Source of the DNA: Theristus sp. LFF4_11
Taxonomy: Eukaryota; Nematoda; Chromadorea; Monhysterida; Xyalidae
NCBI GenBank assembly: GCA_030248135.1
Contig: JASANC010000375.1
Location: forward strand, 1-64,000
Length of the DNA: 64,000 nt
Direction: 5' to 3'
Shown: positions 25,377 to 48,000 of the stretch, piece by piece
How the letters are laid out: each line of letters starts with the position of its first letter
Position numbering within the stretch: position 1 is the stretch's first letter
Made by a program: the position numbers and the translations under genes
Notes under the pieces: generated by a model
Database searches by the model: none
What the model was told of the DNA's origin: nothing
Seen by the model: the letters and a program-made list of their open reading frames with translations, nothing else

Positions 25377-28031
25377 ATGACTGCAAACACGGACGAGACG
25401 AATGACGACGACGCTGCCAGTGAACAGCAACGCGCCGCCACGGTCGGCGTCTCGATCGCTGCGGACAACTCGATCGAGGCGCTCGCCCAGGAGGCACAAC
25501 GACTCAGGGCACGGCTCGATGCGGAGCGACAACGACTCAACGACATTCCAAGTCGGTCGCACTGTTCTTGTTGGACACTTTGCTGTTATGAATGCAAGTA
25601 CCTATGTTGGGGAAACAGTGCCAATGGTTTTGATTGTGAACGTCGGAACTGCAGAATTTTTGTTCGAAGCTGTCCTTGCACTTGTTCAATTAAAGGATCG
25701 GCGGGCATTTATAGCCGCCAATCTTTTTACTTTAATCGTTCTTTTTTCCTGTAGTTTACTTTTTGCGTGCGCTGTGTTCTGCAACGCATGCTTTTGACCG
25801 AAAAAGCTGTGCGGAGTATTTGGGAAGAACTTGTTGCCACTGCGATCGTAACGCACAAACGTTGGCCATGTTCGATTGCACCGAAGTCTGTGACATGTCT
25901 CAATTGCTTGTGTTCGTGCACCCAGTAACGAAAGCAGCGGAGCGCGTCGAGCCGCTGGCAGCGTTGAATCTGAAGACACGCCGTCTGCTGAAAGGCCACC
26001 AGGCGAAAGTGCTCTCGATGGACTGGTGCGCCGACAAACGACACATCGTCTCCTCGTCGCAGGTATCCTCACTCGGCGAGTTTTCTTGCCGAGCCGGATT
26101 CTGTTGAACTTTTCGAAATTCTGTCGATCGTATTCTTTTTCTCTATTGTCTTGTCTTCCACGTGACTAGCGCCAAGCAAGTTTTGGTTGTGTGAAACTGG
26201 TTATTTACTTGTTCTGCAAATGCACATACGGTTGCCTTCGTCGTGCACAGGATGGCAAGATCATCGTCTGGGACGCGTTCACAACGAACAAGGAGCACGC
26301 GATCTCGATGCCGACCACCTGGGTGATGGCCTGTGCGTATGCGCCCTCCGGTGGCATGGTCGCTTGCGGGTTTGTGGCGACTTTGCAGCGACGTTTTTTT
26401 CGCCCTTCTATTATTCTTGTTTTCGGTCATCACTTGTTTCAATTCAAAGTTGCCTAAGTGACTCAGCCCCATGCAGGGGGCTCGGATCACTTTACCAATT
26501 TTGAATTCCCGCGTCAATTATGAAACTGCTTACCTATCTAAGCGCGCATTGAGTTGCGGGACCAAAATAAAAGACCATAACAATGTTAACGTTGCAGTGG
26601 TCTCGACAACAAATGCACGGTGTTCCCATTGAGCTTCGAAGAAGACATCAGCAGTCGCAAGCGCGCCGTCGCCACGCACACGTCCTACATGTCCTGCTGT
26701 CGCTTCATGCGCTCCGACAATTTGGTTGGTGATCTCAGATGAACTGTGTTGACGATTGAACAACAAAAGCTGTTGTTGTTGTTGGGCATTTGAGGCGATG
26801 TTCTAAGTGAACTAAAAAAAGCTAGACGTTGCGTTCAGATCTTGACGGGCAGCGGTGACTCGACGTGCGCCATCTGGGACGTCGAGTCCGGCCAGCGAGT
26901 GCAGAACTTCAACGGGCACACCGGCGACGTCTTCGACGTCGACATACCAAAGTCGGAGACGAGCAACATCTTCATCTCGGGGGTCTGTTCCGGTTGACTT
27001 GTCCCGGCAGTTTGGTGAAACAAGAAAAACCGCGATTGTGTGTGATCAATCCGTGCGCATGACCGAGCTGAGATTCATGAACATTTGAACGTGCAATTGA
27101 ACGATTTACGGTTGGTGCAGGGCGCCGACAAGCACGCACTGGTGTGGGACATTCGCACGGGCACGTGCGTGCAGAGTTTCGAGGGGCACGACGCCGACAT
27201 CAACACGCTGCGCTTCCATCCGAACACGGACGCGTTCGCCACCGGCTCCGATGACGCCTCGGTTCGTTTTCGGGGCGGCTGTGTTGCGTTTCAGTTGGGT
27301 GCGGTGCTCATGGCACTTGAGAGGAGCACCACATCACTGATTATGCCACCCATCTTTCTCAATCTGACGTTGGCAGAGGACGTCGATGATACAAATGATA
27401 CGTGGTTGAGCATTGAACCTCCAGCCAACCAGGTTAGCTTGACTGGCACTGCAGCAGTGCACCACTGTCTGTTCTGAACGAGTGTTGTGTTTCTTGTGCA
27501 GTGTCGTCTGTTCGACTTGCGTGCCGACCGCCAGGTGTGCGTCTATTCCAAGGAGTGCATCCTGTTTCCGGTGCACGGCGTTGACTTCAGCGCCAGTGGT
27601 TTGCAACGTTTTTTTGGATTCGGACAAACACTATAGTTTTTTGTTTCCAGTTTTTCAGTTGAAAACTGAACGCGAGTGTTTTCTGTGTTTTTTTCTCAGG
27701 TCGTCTGCTGTTCGCCGGCTATGGTGATTACCGCGTAGGCGTCTGGGACTCACTGAAAGCAGCCCGTCACATGGTGTTGTACGGACACGAGAACCGTGTT
27801 TCGTGTCTCAAGTTCGTTGCAGTTCGTTTGTTGTTTGGTTCACTTGCCTCAAGGCATATTGTTAGGATATCACGTTTGGTTGCAGAACATCACCGGACGG
27901 CACCGCAATTTGCACGGCCAGCTGGGACTCGACATTACGCGTCAGTGTTCAAAATTTTATTTTTCACATTTGTAAGATATAAAGCACGAAACAAGCCGAA
28001 GCATTATTTTACGTTTTAGATTTGGGCGTAA
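25377..28031 (+). CDS. GNB5: Guanine nucleotide-binding protein subunit beta-5 (WD40)
   Basis: Beta-propeller of the G-beta-5 class, which in other animals pairs with R7-type RGS proteins through their GGL domain to shorten G-protein signals. Ten exons, 372 residues: 25377-25551, 25926-26062, 26251-26369, 26598-26724, 26839-26982, 27121-27261, 27502-27598, 27700-27811, 27886-27940, 28020-28031. An N-terminal helix ([20 protein letters not shown]) is followed by seven WD repeats. Beta-5-type signatures include the [13 protein letters not shown] repeat, [77 protein letters not shown] and [10 protein letters not shown]. The last exon is only 12 bases and encodes Ile-Trp-Ala-stop, completing the family's usual ..LRxWA terminus. 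The first ATG of the open exon was taken as start; N-terminal length varies in the family. Confidence 0.95.
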
Positions 28032-28994
28032 CTTGGTGGTTTCGGCCACTCTGCTGATATTGGAGTGCACGCTTTCGCAGTGTGATTTGAAAATGTATCT
28101 GTAAATTTTGGTGTTGTATTATTGTGGCATTTTTTGTCTCTTTCATGGTGGTACTGATGTTGTCATTTTGTTGTAGACAGTTTGTTTGCTTGGACTGGTT
28201 CTGGGCATTTTGGTGGGTTTCAACGATAGCACGAGTTTATGACAGCGATTGTTTCTAAACGCTTCTGTTTATCCAAATTGCTTTTCTTCGACATTTCAAT
28301 TTGACTACCGCACAAACCAATTGTGGTCGTTCGAAAAACTTGCTAACTTGTATTCTTGCTAACGTAAAAATCATTTTAGCGATTTTCTATTATTGCTTTT
28401 AGACAGTAGCTTTATTGGTGAAGTGTATTGTCTTGTCTGACTATGTGATCTCAATAATCTCGTGTCTGTCTAGTCATTAAAAACGGTATTCGATTAATTC
28501 ATTGCCATCAAGTGACAAGAGTTCCTTCAGTTTCTGTGTTGTCAGTTTCTGTGTAGTTTCGTTGTTCTTGGTGTCGATTGTTAGCCAACCGAATGTGAAA
28601 ACCAGATAGAAACCTTTGCTGACGTCTTTTTGAACATGAGGAACAAGAACGATTTCCGCTTGACCAGTTCTGATTCACAGTTGTGGTAAACATGGAAAAA
28701 CAACGCCTGTCACGAGGTAAACATGAAAACAACGCCGAACTCGGCGAAGCATTGTCTTTCTTGCGCGTCAGAACTTGCAGACGGACACACTGGTTCGTGC
28801 CTTGGTTACCAAGCATTCAGTTGTGACGCGTTCTCTTAGATCACCAGCCAGCTCATTCCAGCGTGCAGTCTCGTTTGTCAACAACGGCAGCTCAGACAAG
28901 AGAATGCGTTTTCAAAATACAAATTTTAAATAAACTGATCATTCATTGTTTTTAAACACTTCACAAAATCAATGCAACTAACTGATCTAGCCAG
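28032..28994. other. Intergenic region between G-beta-5 and the lectin/EGF/channel gene
   Basis: 3' UTR and promoter sequence. No exon-like frame with matching phases. AATAAA occurs near 28929 but is far from the G-beta-5 stop. Confidence 0.5.
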
Positions 28995-38910
<9,916 letters not shown>

Positions 38911-39074
38911 TAACTCAAAAGTATCTTAAACTGATCAGTGATTTTTTAAATCCGATTGGCTCTACCATAATGTTATGGTATTCCTTGTCATTTCATGTGC
39001 CTTAAATTGCTCAAACTGTTTTGTAGTCTGATGAATTTTAAGGCAAGTTCAATTTAAAAATTAATAGTGCTTTC

Positions 39075-39080
39075 AATAAA
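39075..39080 (+). terminator. Candidate polyadenylation signal of the lectin/EGF/channel gene
   Basis: AATAAA about 165 bases after the stop codon, in AT-rich sequence. Confidence 0.5.
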
Positions 39081-42000
39081 TACAGCGTTTTTTCTTGCTC
39101 TTTCTTGCGTTTTTGCAACGCTGTTCTGCAAATTTGTAATAAAACTAAAAACAGTCATTTCCGCTGCAATTTGCTAAATGACATGACACGTTAATAGAGG
39201 GGCACAAGGTTGACGTTATTTCATTGGAAACTTAGCAATCAATGACAAAAGAAGAATTAAACCAGTAAAATGGCGCGAATTTTTTTTGAAAAAATAAAGA
39301 ACGGTGTAGTTGAGAGAAACCACTTTCTGGAAATTTGGCATTTGTAGTCAAAACCGTAAAACAACTGTTTTTGGGCAAAACAAAGATCAATAAGCAAAGA
39401 TTCAAACAGAACATGGAAACACACACGCACTCTCAATGACAACTGCGGGACACCCAGTAACAGCAACAGTTAGGAGATTTTGTTTGACCTCGGTCCTCGA
39501 ACATAACAAAACTCTCCCTTTTCGCTCTCATATCGACCATATGCCAAAAGGCACAAAACGAGTTAATAAATTTTAAACACCGACAGCTGTATGTAAAAAA
39601 CACCACCTCAATGAGAACAACGCTCAAAGCAGAACACAAAGGGTGGGCACACCGTTTACAGATCTTTTTCACTTTTCCCTGTGCCGCAGTCCTGCATGAT
39701 CACACGTATACTGGCGTTTTATGGCCCGAAAAGTCGCGCCAACCTTTGTGCAGTCACGCAGCAACCACCCGCGCGGCGTGTGTCCTCGCTCATGAAGCTT
39801 GACAGCACACGAAACTCACAATCAACATCAGAGAACAAAAGTGGCAACATATAAATCACTGTCGTCACGCAGACTTTTGCCGCCAAAATTCGGCTGATCT
39901 CTGTCAACGGTGCGGCTGTATCATTTAAAGAGCACCGTTTTGTAGTTTCACTTGACAGTGAAACCAACAAGAAGACCGTATGTTTAATGAGATGTTACGC
40001 TCGGGCCCGCCTAGGTGAACAAAAACGCACAGAGATCGCTATCTTAACTCGATATGCATTATGCGTTGTATTTCTCTTCGTGTGAACCACAATTCCGATG
40101 TAGGTAAAGTGAAATCTCATTCGTGACACCACGACAGCTGCACTCCTGCACATTACTGTTTTCAAGTTTGAAAACTAAACATCGTTTTAGCGGCACATGC
40201 CCATCGCGCATGCAGACTCACCAACAAACAAACAACACACGGAACGGAGTGGAGACAGGTGGGCTGATGATGGCTACAAAGGAAGAACACAAAAGAAAAA
40301 CAGAATGAGCAGAGAGACATAAACAGTTGCGAGGTTAGACTTTTGCTAAACATAGCGGGCTACTGACGCCAACTTTGTCCCGCCGCGCCGCACAACAATC
40401 GTCACGTTTGTCTTTTCATTTGTTGTCGTGGATCATTTTCGTCTGCTTCAGAGTTTTGTCGGTCTTTATCGGCCGAAATAGATATCTACAGTGGGATACT
40501 GGCATAAAATAGCCATTGAATCACCAGCAGGAAGTCTTCTAATATTCAGCATTGTAATACTTGTACTATCCACCATTGTTTGCTAATCGATGGTATCTTA
40601 TTGTCTTTTACGTAATTAGCTGGAGTTGCGTGCGATCTTCCGGATAAGATAAGAAGAAAAAAGCGGGATCAAAAGCGGCGCCTATTGTGTTGGTAATATA
40701 TCCGAGTTCTATTGTAATTGGCACCAACATTCTGTAACTTCTTTTAAGCTATTTGAAGCTTGTCACTACCAAGTTCTTGACTGTCCGAATAATCTAGAGT
40801 GTAGTGATTGTTGCATAGGCAACCTAAAAACTGGCAAGGTTTTGCTGAAGTGCTGAGAAAACTGTGTGCGCAGTTGTGTGTTTTATTGAGCGCGCATTGT
40901 ACAGCTGGTCCAGCCGGTGCACATTACGTCCACTTCCTCGTTTATTCATCGTTCAGCGTTCACTAAGCGATCCCACGTTGCGCGAATCCGGACACACGCG
41001 TTATATTCTCTTATTTGTTTATTCACAATTCACGTTTAATACGATACAGATGTTCCGCCCAGATCGGAGTCAAACAAAGCTAGCCCAACAAATCTCTATG
41101 GCTTTTGTCGCCCGCGTATTTGTAGTTTTCAGAAAAAAGAAACGCTCTTTTTATTAGTGTACATACGCGTGCGCGCGCACGCGCGAAAACCGCAACACAT
41201 GTAAGAAGAAAAAAGCGTTGTTTTTTGTCGTCGCGTCGAAAAACGCATCGATCTAATTTTTCGATTTTGTTGTTGCTTTGCCTCGGTGTTTTTTAAATTA
41301 AAATAGGAATTGTGCAATCTATATTTACTGTGCGCTGTTTTTTGCTGTTCAGACTTTGCTCGCGCAATTTGAGTGTTATCGATCTAGTCAATTGGCCGAT
41401 TGTGAATTTAGAGGTGTGCTTGCACAACGTGCCACACATAGAAATCGCCCGACTTGCTGTTGTTTGTTTTGTAAATTTCAAAGGTGTTTCATTGTGTCAT
41501 TGCACTTCAGTTGCGAAGCAAATATGTCCTAAACGACGAACACGGACTTCCCCGTCGATGCCAAAGTGCAAATAATCTCACAGCTGATTACGTCATTACT
41601 ACATTTGGAAGTTCAGAAAGACTAATCTGACTTCAACATCCAAAGCAGACTCGCTTTGCCCAGTTTTTTATGAACAACTAGCTTGTTCATTAGCGAGAGA
41701 ATTTCAATTGTAACTGTACTTCCTGTACTGTAACTGTAACTAAGTGTTGCAACTAACTTCGAAAAGAAACTACAATAACATGAAGTTCTGTCTAATCTGA
41801 GCTCGTATTTGATGATCTGTGTTTCTCCATAACTCGTTGTTAATTTTTTATATCAGTTCAGCTATTGTTTATTACGGAGATTTATATCTTGGCTATACTT
41901 AATAAACTCGTACCTCAATTTCTAGCGACATGAATTACAACTATATTCAGTACCAGAATTTGATTGGACTGTGGGGTCAGTCTGATACTGCCTGATTAAG

Positions 42001-45000
42001 ATTAATTCATTAATAACACCCTGTCTTCAAATTAAAGCGAGGTTGATTAATCTCCCATAAATGCTTATCACCTCGAGCCATTCCTCCAACTTTATTGCAT
42101 GTCTCGCAAAAAATCAATTTGGTCAACATCAAGATCCAACAACTTTTATCATGAATATCAATCACGGTCACAATGGTTACACGCACTTTTCCCCGCAGTT
42201 TGGCGCCCAAAAATAGCATATACGGGTGGGAAAGGTCCTCAATTGGCTGACTGTTTTTGTTAGTGGTGTTACTGTTTGTAAATGTGTTTGTGAAAAGATC
42301 ACAGCCTCCAGATTTAGAATGAACAACAGACACATAAAACCTTTTATGAGTCACTGATACAATTTCCTGCAATCAATCACTTGTTGCCTCAAACAATCCA
42401 CACAAACCCAGATTTGTTGCACTAGTAATGGTACGTTTTGTAACAATGTTTTTTTATTAACGATACAACTTCCGCACTTTTTCACGTACACTTTCATAAA
42501 CAGTTCACCCATTCCACAACGACCATTAACTGTCATTTCATTTGTTCAGGCATCAAAACTAAAGCATATAATCGCAGGCAGTCTGTTTAATTTATATGAT
42601 ACACATTAACCTTGGTTTACCCTTTATCAGCTCGGCGCGCACATTTTCTCTCAAACTGGCTCACCTCACCACAAAAGACAGCAAAAACTTAAAAACTTTT
42701 GTGCGTGCAATTTTTACGCGCTCGCGTCCATTTTTAAAATGTTTTTATTATTTCTGCATTTCAAGTGCAATCGGGAAGTAAAAACCAAAATTCAATGGTT
42801 CGAACGCCGTTTTGTTTGCGTTGACGTTGTCCAGTGTTGTAGTAACGCACGGTGGACTTGAAACCGGACGGACACACTTCTTTTACTATTTTATTTCATT
42901 TTAAATACATTTTGTAAAAATAAACAAATAATAATAATAATAAACAAATAAAATGCGCGCGCAACGCAGAGAATGAATAATGGTGATAAAGGACAAATTC
43001 AGCGGACGCGCGCGTATTTTGAAAGTATTTCAAATTTTTGAAACTGCTTGTCGCCAAAAGTTCACATCCGTTCGAACAAACAAAAGCCCAAATTTTTTAA
43101 TAAATAGTTTTCAATCAGCGCAGTGTTACACAATTGAAATGGCTCAATGGAGGACGGCGGTGTTGTTGACTCGAGCGGTCCACGTCCAGTGTTGACGTTG
43201 TGTTACCGCTGATGTGAAAGAATTTCAAGATACTTCTCGGAAAAACGTGTTAGCTACAACAAATAAAAAATCGCTGAAACAAACATGAGCATGGTAAGCG
43301 GGAAAACCGGTTGAGATGAAATTGGCGCAGAAAAGAACTCGTGTGCGTGCTACAGTGATGACATGTTGCGTTTTCGAGTTCGCTACTTGCGGTCTAGTAA
43401 ACTCCAATTCAAAATGCTTCTCGAGACACTTTCTTCAACCTATTCAGACACCTCCTACCATGTTCACACAACCAAACCGTGTTCCTGATTTTTTCAGAGG
43501 CACTCTACAGTAGTATCAAGGAACACGTAAAAATGAACAATCGCCATTGTTTGCCGCATTTGTGTCCCCCCATTCACGCAGCTGGCTTAATCGGCCGTTC
43601 GAAATCATTTTGTATGCGATATCCTTCATGACATTACATTGCATTTTTGCATTGTGTCCAACAAACACATAGTGACGCCGTGTTATGAAAACCGGACACA
43701 GCGAATAATAATGCACACACGTGTGCCCCATGTTTCGATGCATTTTGTTCCTGAAATGTGCGTGTTTGTTCGCTTTGTAGGCTGAACAGGCACGTTTTAG
43801 TTCAGCTGAATCTATGGTGTCTGCGGTACTGCTGCCGTTCACTGCTGATTCATCCATTGTTTTGAAGCCAACAACGTTCTTTGTTGTGTTCAGCATGTTT
43901 TGTTTCGTTTGATTTTTTTTGCTTCACGTTACTCTACCGCATATTTTAACCAGCTGGGTTGTGAAACAGTTCAATTCCACAGTTTACTCATTATTCATGA
44001 CTTTTCCAACTAAATGTACACAAGAGCTACCATGCGCGTAGTGTAGTCGACCCAAAATCCTTGTTTGACATTAAATTTGGTGTTCAAATCGTTCAGTTCC
44101 GGTTTTGTCTGTGAAAAGTCAGTCGCGGACACGATGGTAATCAAAGAAATAGACACTAACTCTTTCATTTTTTGACAGTTCACATAAATTACGACGGCTG
44201 TTAGTGCTCGCGCTAAATCATTGATGTCATATAACTGCGTGACATTGTTTCACGAACTCCGGTGATTTTTCATTTTTTTTACAAAAATCATTCCAGGGTG
44301 TTTCGTATCCCGAAACGTTTCACACCTCAGCGTGTGCACGCACGGATAATCTGTGTAAACAAAGACAAAACAACAAATCACAGGCATCATCACGCAGGAA
44401 GCTGCATCACTCACACTGCATGGTGAACACAACAACTAAAAATTCGAAATGTCTCTGGACGCATTGTTGTAGGCATTCGTTTCACATGGGGCCGGCGGAT
44501 TGTTTGTTGGGCAAACGCATTCACATTCAACATCACCACATGTAAAAGCAATCAACGCAAATCCACACACAGTCAGTCTGGAGTATTCAAAGCATAACGC
44601 TCGTGAGTGATGTGCAATAAATTCCGGCTGGCTACACCGAGCGAGATTCATTTCATCTATTGTATGCGTGCGCGCACCGATTTCCGACAATAATAGCCAA
44701 TGAAAGTCGTATAACCGGGCGCACAAAAACCTTCATACCCGCCGATGCATTGTGATGGTTTTAGGGCATGGATTGTAAGGTGTGCTGGACACCGACATGC
44801 AATCATGAAAAGGTTACCACAGAGCGCCGGTATTTATGCGGCCATTGTTTGTTTGTTGTTGTGTTTGCCGGCTATTGTGGTGTGCGTGCGCCTGCAGCAC
44901 AGCAATTGGTTTGGCAGTACAATACAGTAAACACCACGCAGTTGCTGGTTAGCTGTGTTCGACCTACCAACTGTTAAATCAAGCAACCATCAACTCTGTC

Positions 45001-48000
45001 GCACTAATTGTACGCGTTCGTGGCCTGATTTTAGGCCCAACTGACTATAAAATGAACTTTGAAATGTTAGACACGAGTTCTTTCCATCAAAGAGTCCGCA
45101 TTGTTCATCATTCGTTTTTAAAGCATCGAAGAAACGCAGAATTTCACATGATTCAATGTATTTTATTGAGGTTTTATTATTCTCATTCTTATCATTTGTT
45201 GTATGTGCTTTGCATAACATTTCCAATTTGTAATCCTCGTTTACCCATTTTGCTGCACCTCTTCTTGTTTCGTTCCGCCGGCTGCCATCAAACAATGGCT
45301 CGTTTTTCACATGTTGGCCCCGTCACGTTTTTTTGTGTGTGTGTGTTTTGCATTTCTGCGGAACTGCTCGCGCGTAATATTCAAAAATACTAATCATTTC
45401 AACCCATTCTGGTACCAAACACTGCGCCACATTCATGGCAAAACAGCATATATGTTGCATACACAGTATTATCATTGTGTGCTGTTTTTCAATCAGACAA
45501 TACTCAAAAACAACATCAGTACAATTGTTGAATGGGAAAAACATGATATGTTTCACATTTCAAAGGCTGCCATTCGGTCACAAAGCACACATAAACGGAC
45601 AATAAAGCTGGTTGGTTGGTTGGCTGGCTGTTATCACAACAAATAATGCTGTAATATGTGGCGAGACAATGATCGCCAAAAAACGCCCGAAACCGAACCT
45701 GCACAACAAAACGAACGGAACAACATAACGAAAGATAGACAAAAAACACAGCATTCATATGACGCACCAAATCTCAGTCCAACATCGCAGCCAAAAAGAT
45801 TGAAGCTCGTTGATTTTAGCTTTATTCTTCAATTTTGATCCATTGCACCATCGCATAGTTGAAAACACGTTTTTGTGGATTTCTTTGTTTTGCCGTTTTT
45901 GCAGCAAGGAAGAGGACTGAGTGCAGCGACATATAGGTTTATGGGGCGGCACAATTTCCTACCGCACGTGTAATCTAACCAAATAAAACCCAACAAAACA
46001 TGGCGTTTCGACCTAAGCACAAGACGCCGAGCAATGGTGGTCTCTTCAGTTGTGCCCATTGCCCAAAAACTCAATAAAAAGGCTTAGTTGAAAATTCTTA
46101 ATAGAGGCAAAATAAACATAATAATAAGAATACTGTTGTTTTTTTTGATGGCGTTTGTCGAGTGTGTTGTTTAGTTTTTTTTTCTAAACCATCTGACAAC
46201 AAAGCATTTTTCGCAACACTGAGTGGCAAAAAATCAACAAAGAACCATCATCTTTGGGAAGAATCAAAGGCAATCGTTGAACAGACCGGATGTCGTATTA
46301 CTGGTGTGTAGCGGCGCCCTCGTTACCAATTTGCATTGTCTGTCCCGCCTATACGGCCATTTCACTAAAATCTGTTCCTAAACACCGCTCATTGTGTTGC
46401 CTGCTAACGTACATTGTATGTTGTGTACTGCTATTTTCAGCGTTTTATCTTTCTTTTTTTGAGTGACAGTGAAATCAACCACAGCCGACTGACTGTGGGA
46501 TAAAAATGAACTGAGTTGCTTGTTGGTTGCTTGTAAATCTGAGCAAAAATCATGAATCACCTATATAGTATGCGTATTCTTGGCAACAATGGTTATATTC
46601 ATCTTCAACCAATACCAAAAAGCTTTCTTCTCAGTGATTCGCCAACTTTCTGCCCAGAAGTTAAGAGTTTTTAAACTGTTGAAACCTTCAAACTCAAACA
46701 GCTGAAGCTGGCAAACATTCACAATTTTTTAAATTTCAAAATATCTTTTTAGGTCAATCTCAACGATAACAGCGAAAGCGATAATCAATCTTGTTCTGCG
46801 TATCACCTACCGACCGTTTTTTTTACGAACGAAGAAACTGAAAGTAACAGACTACCGCTTGACAAAAATTGGCTGACAACAATTCACAAGAATGGTAAGT
46901 GAACGAACTGTTGTTTTTACTTTTTATATTTTCAATGTTTGTTGTCATGCAAGTCGTGTGGCCAAACTATGTTTTTGATGTTAAAACCTGTCTTGTTATT
47001 GGTTCAGCTCACCACTATTGCGTTCAGCTCACCACTATTACAGAGAACTTTATTGTTTTAGTCTTTCCAAACGAAACTCCATACATGTAGTTTGTTAGAA
47101 AATTGATGTTTTCAGGGCTTCCACAGCCCACGCATGTACAGTTCACGTCAAGTTTATTATTTTTCATTCTTCATGTGCCATTGCACGGTGCCCAGGACCG
47201 GTTTTTCTAGAACAAAAGTAAGAAAGTCAGTTGCTTTGTCAGTCAGTCAGAAAGACAGTCAGTCAGAAAGAAACCACTGGCAAAAAACTTTTACAATAGC
47301 ACCAGCAAACCGTTATAATGTGTTTACACCGTGGTGACCCATTCGGTAAAAATGTATGATGCACTAACACAATGTTGATAAAGTGTTTTGCACATGGCTC
47401 AATGATCATGGAGCATTTTAACAGTTTTTTACAAAAAAACACGCACACATTGTTTCACTATCATTTTGTTAAAATTGTCACTGCGTAATATGACTGACCG
47501 CGTATCACGGGACACTGCACGCATTCTCTTTTTCGTTGACCCATCCACAATAATTAACAACAACAAAAGTACATATTCCAGTTTTTCAGTTATATGTGTT
47601 TTTTCATAACTTTGCGCATCACACTTTCGTTTTCAAAAGAAAAACCTGCTATCAGTCAACATACACAGCATAACACCATACGGCGAAGGACATAGCAGCA
47701 AAAACGTAAAAAAACCACAACGGAGCACAACAGCGATGATAATTCGTTTACAACTTGCGCCCAAAACACTTTTGTATGAACTTCACCTACCATGGTGCAC
47801 ATGCACATACAGCATCACATATTCAATTTATTGTTTCGAATATTTATTGCAAGCCGACTTTTGTTTTTGAAGGACACAAAACAACACACACACACACACG
47901 ACGATGCACAAAAACAGTGGAAAGTGAAAGCAAAATGGAAACCTGACACGAAACTACTTGTACACTGTGGAGGTGTCCACTGTAATCATGATGGCACATT

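Noticed and set aside
43516..43896. 126-codon minus-strand ORF
   Set aside because: Mixed composition could pass as a protein, but there is no family signature, neighbouring exon or promoter evidence.
46299..46322. Short match TGTAGCGGCGC shared with the region near 2025
   Set aside because: Only 11 bases, expected by chance; no extended similarity to support a second retroelement copy.
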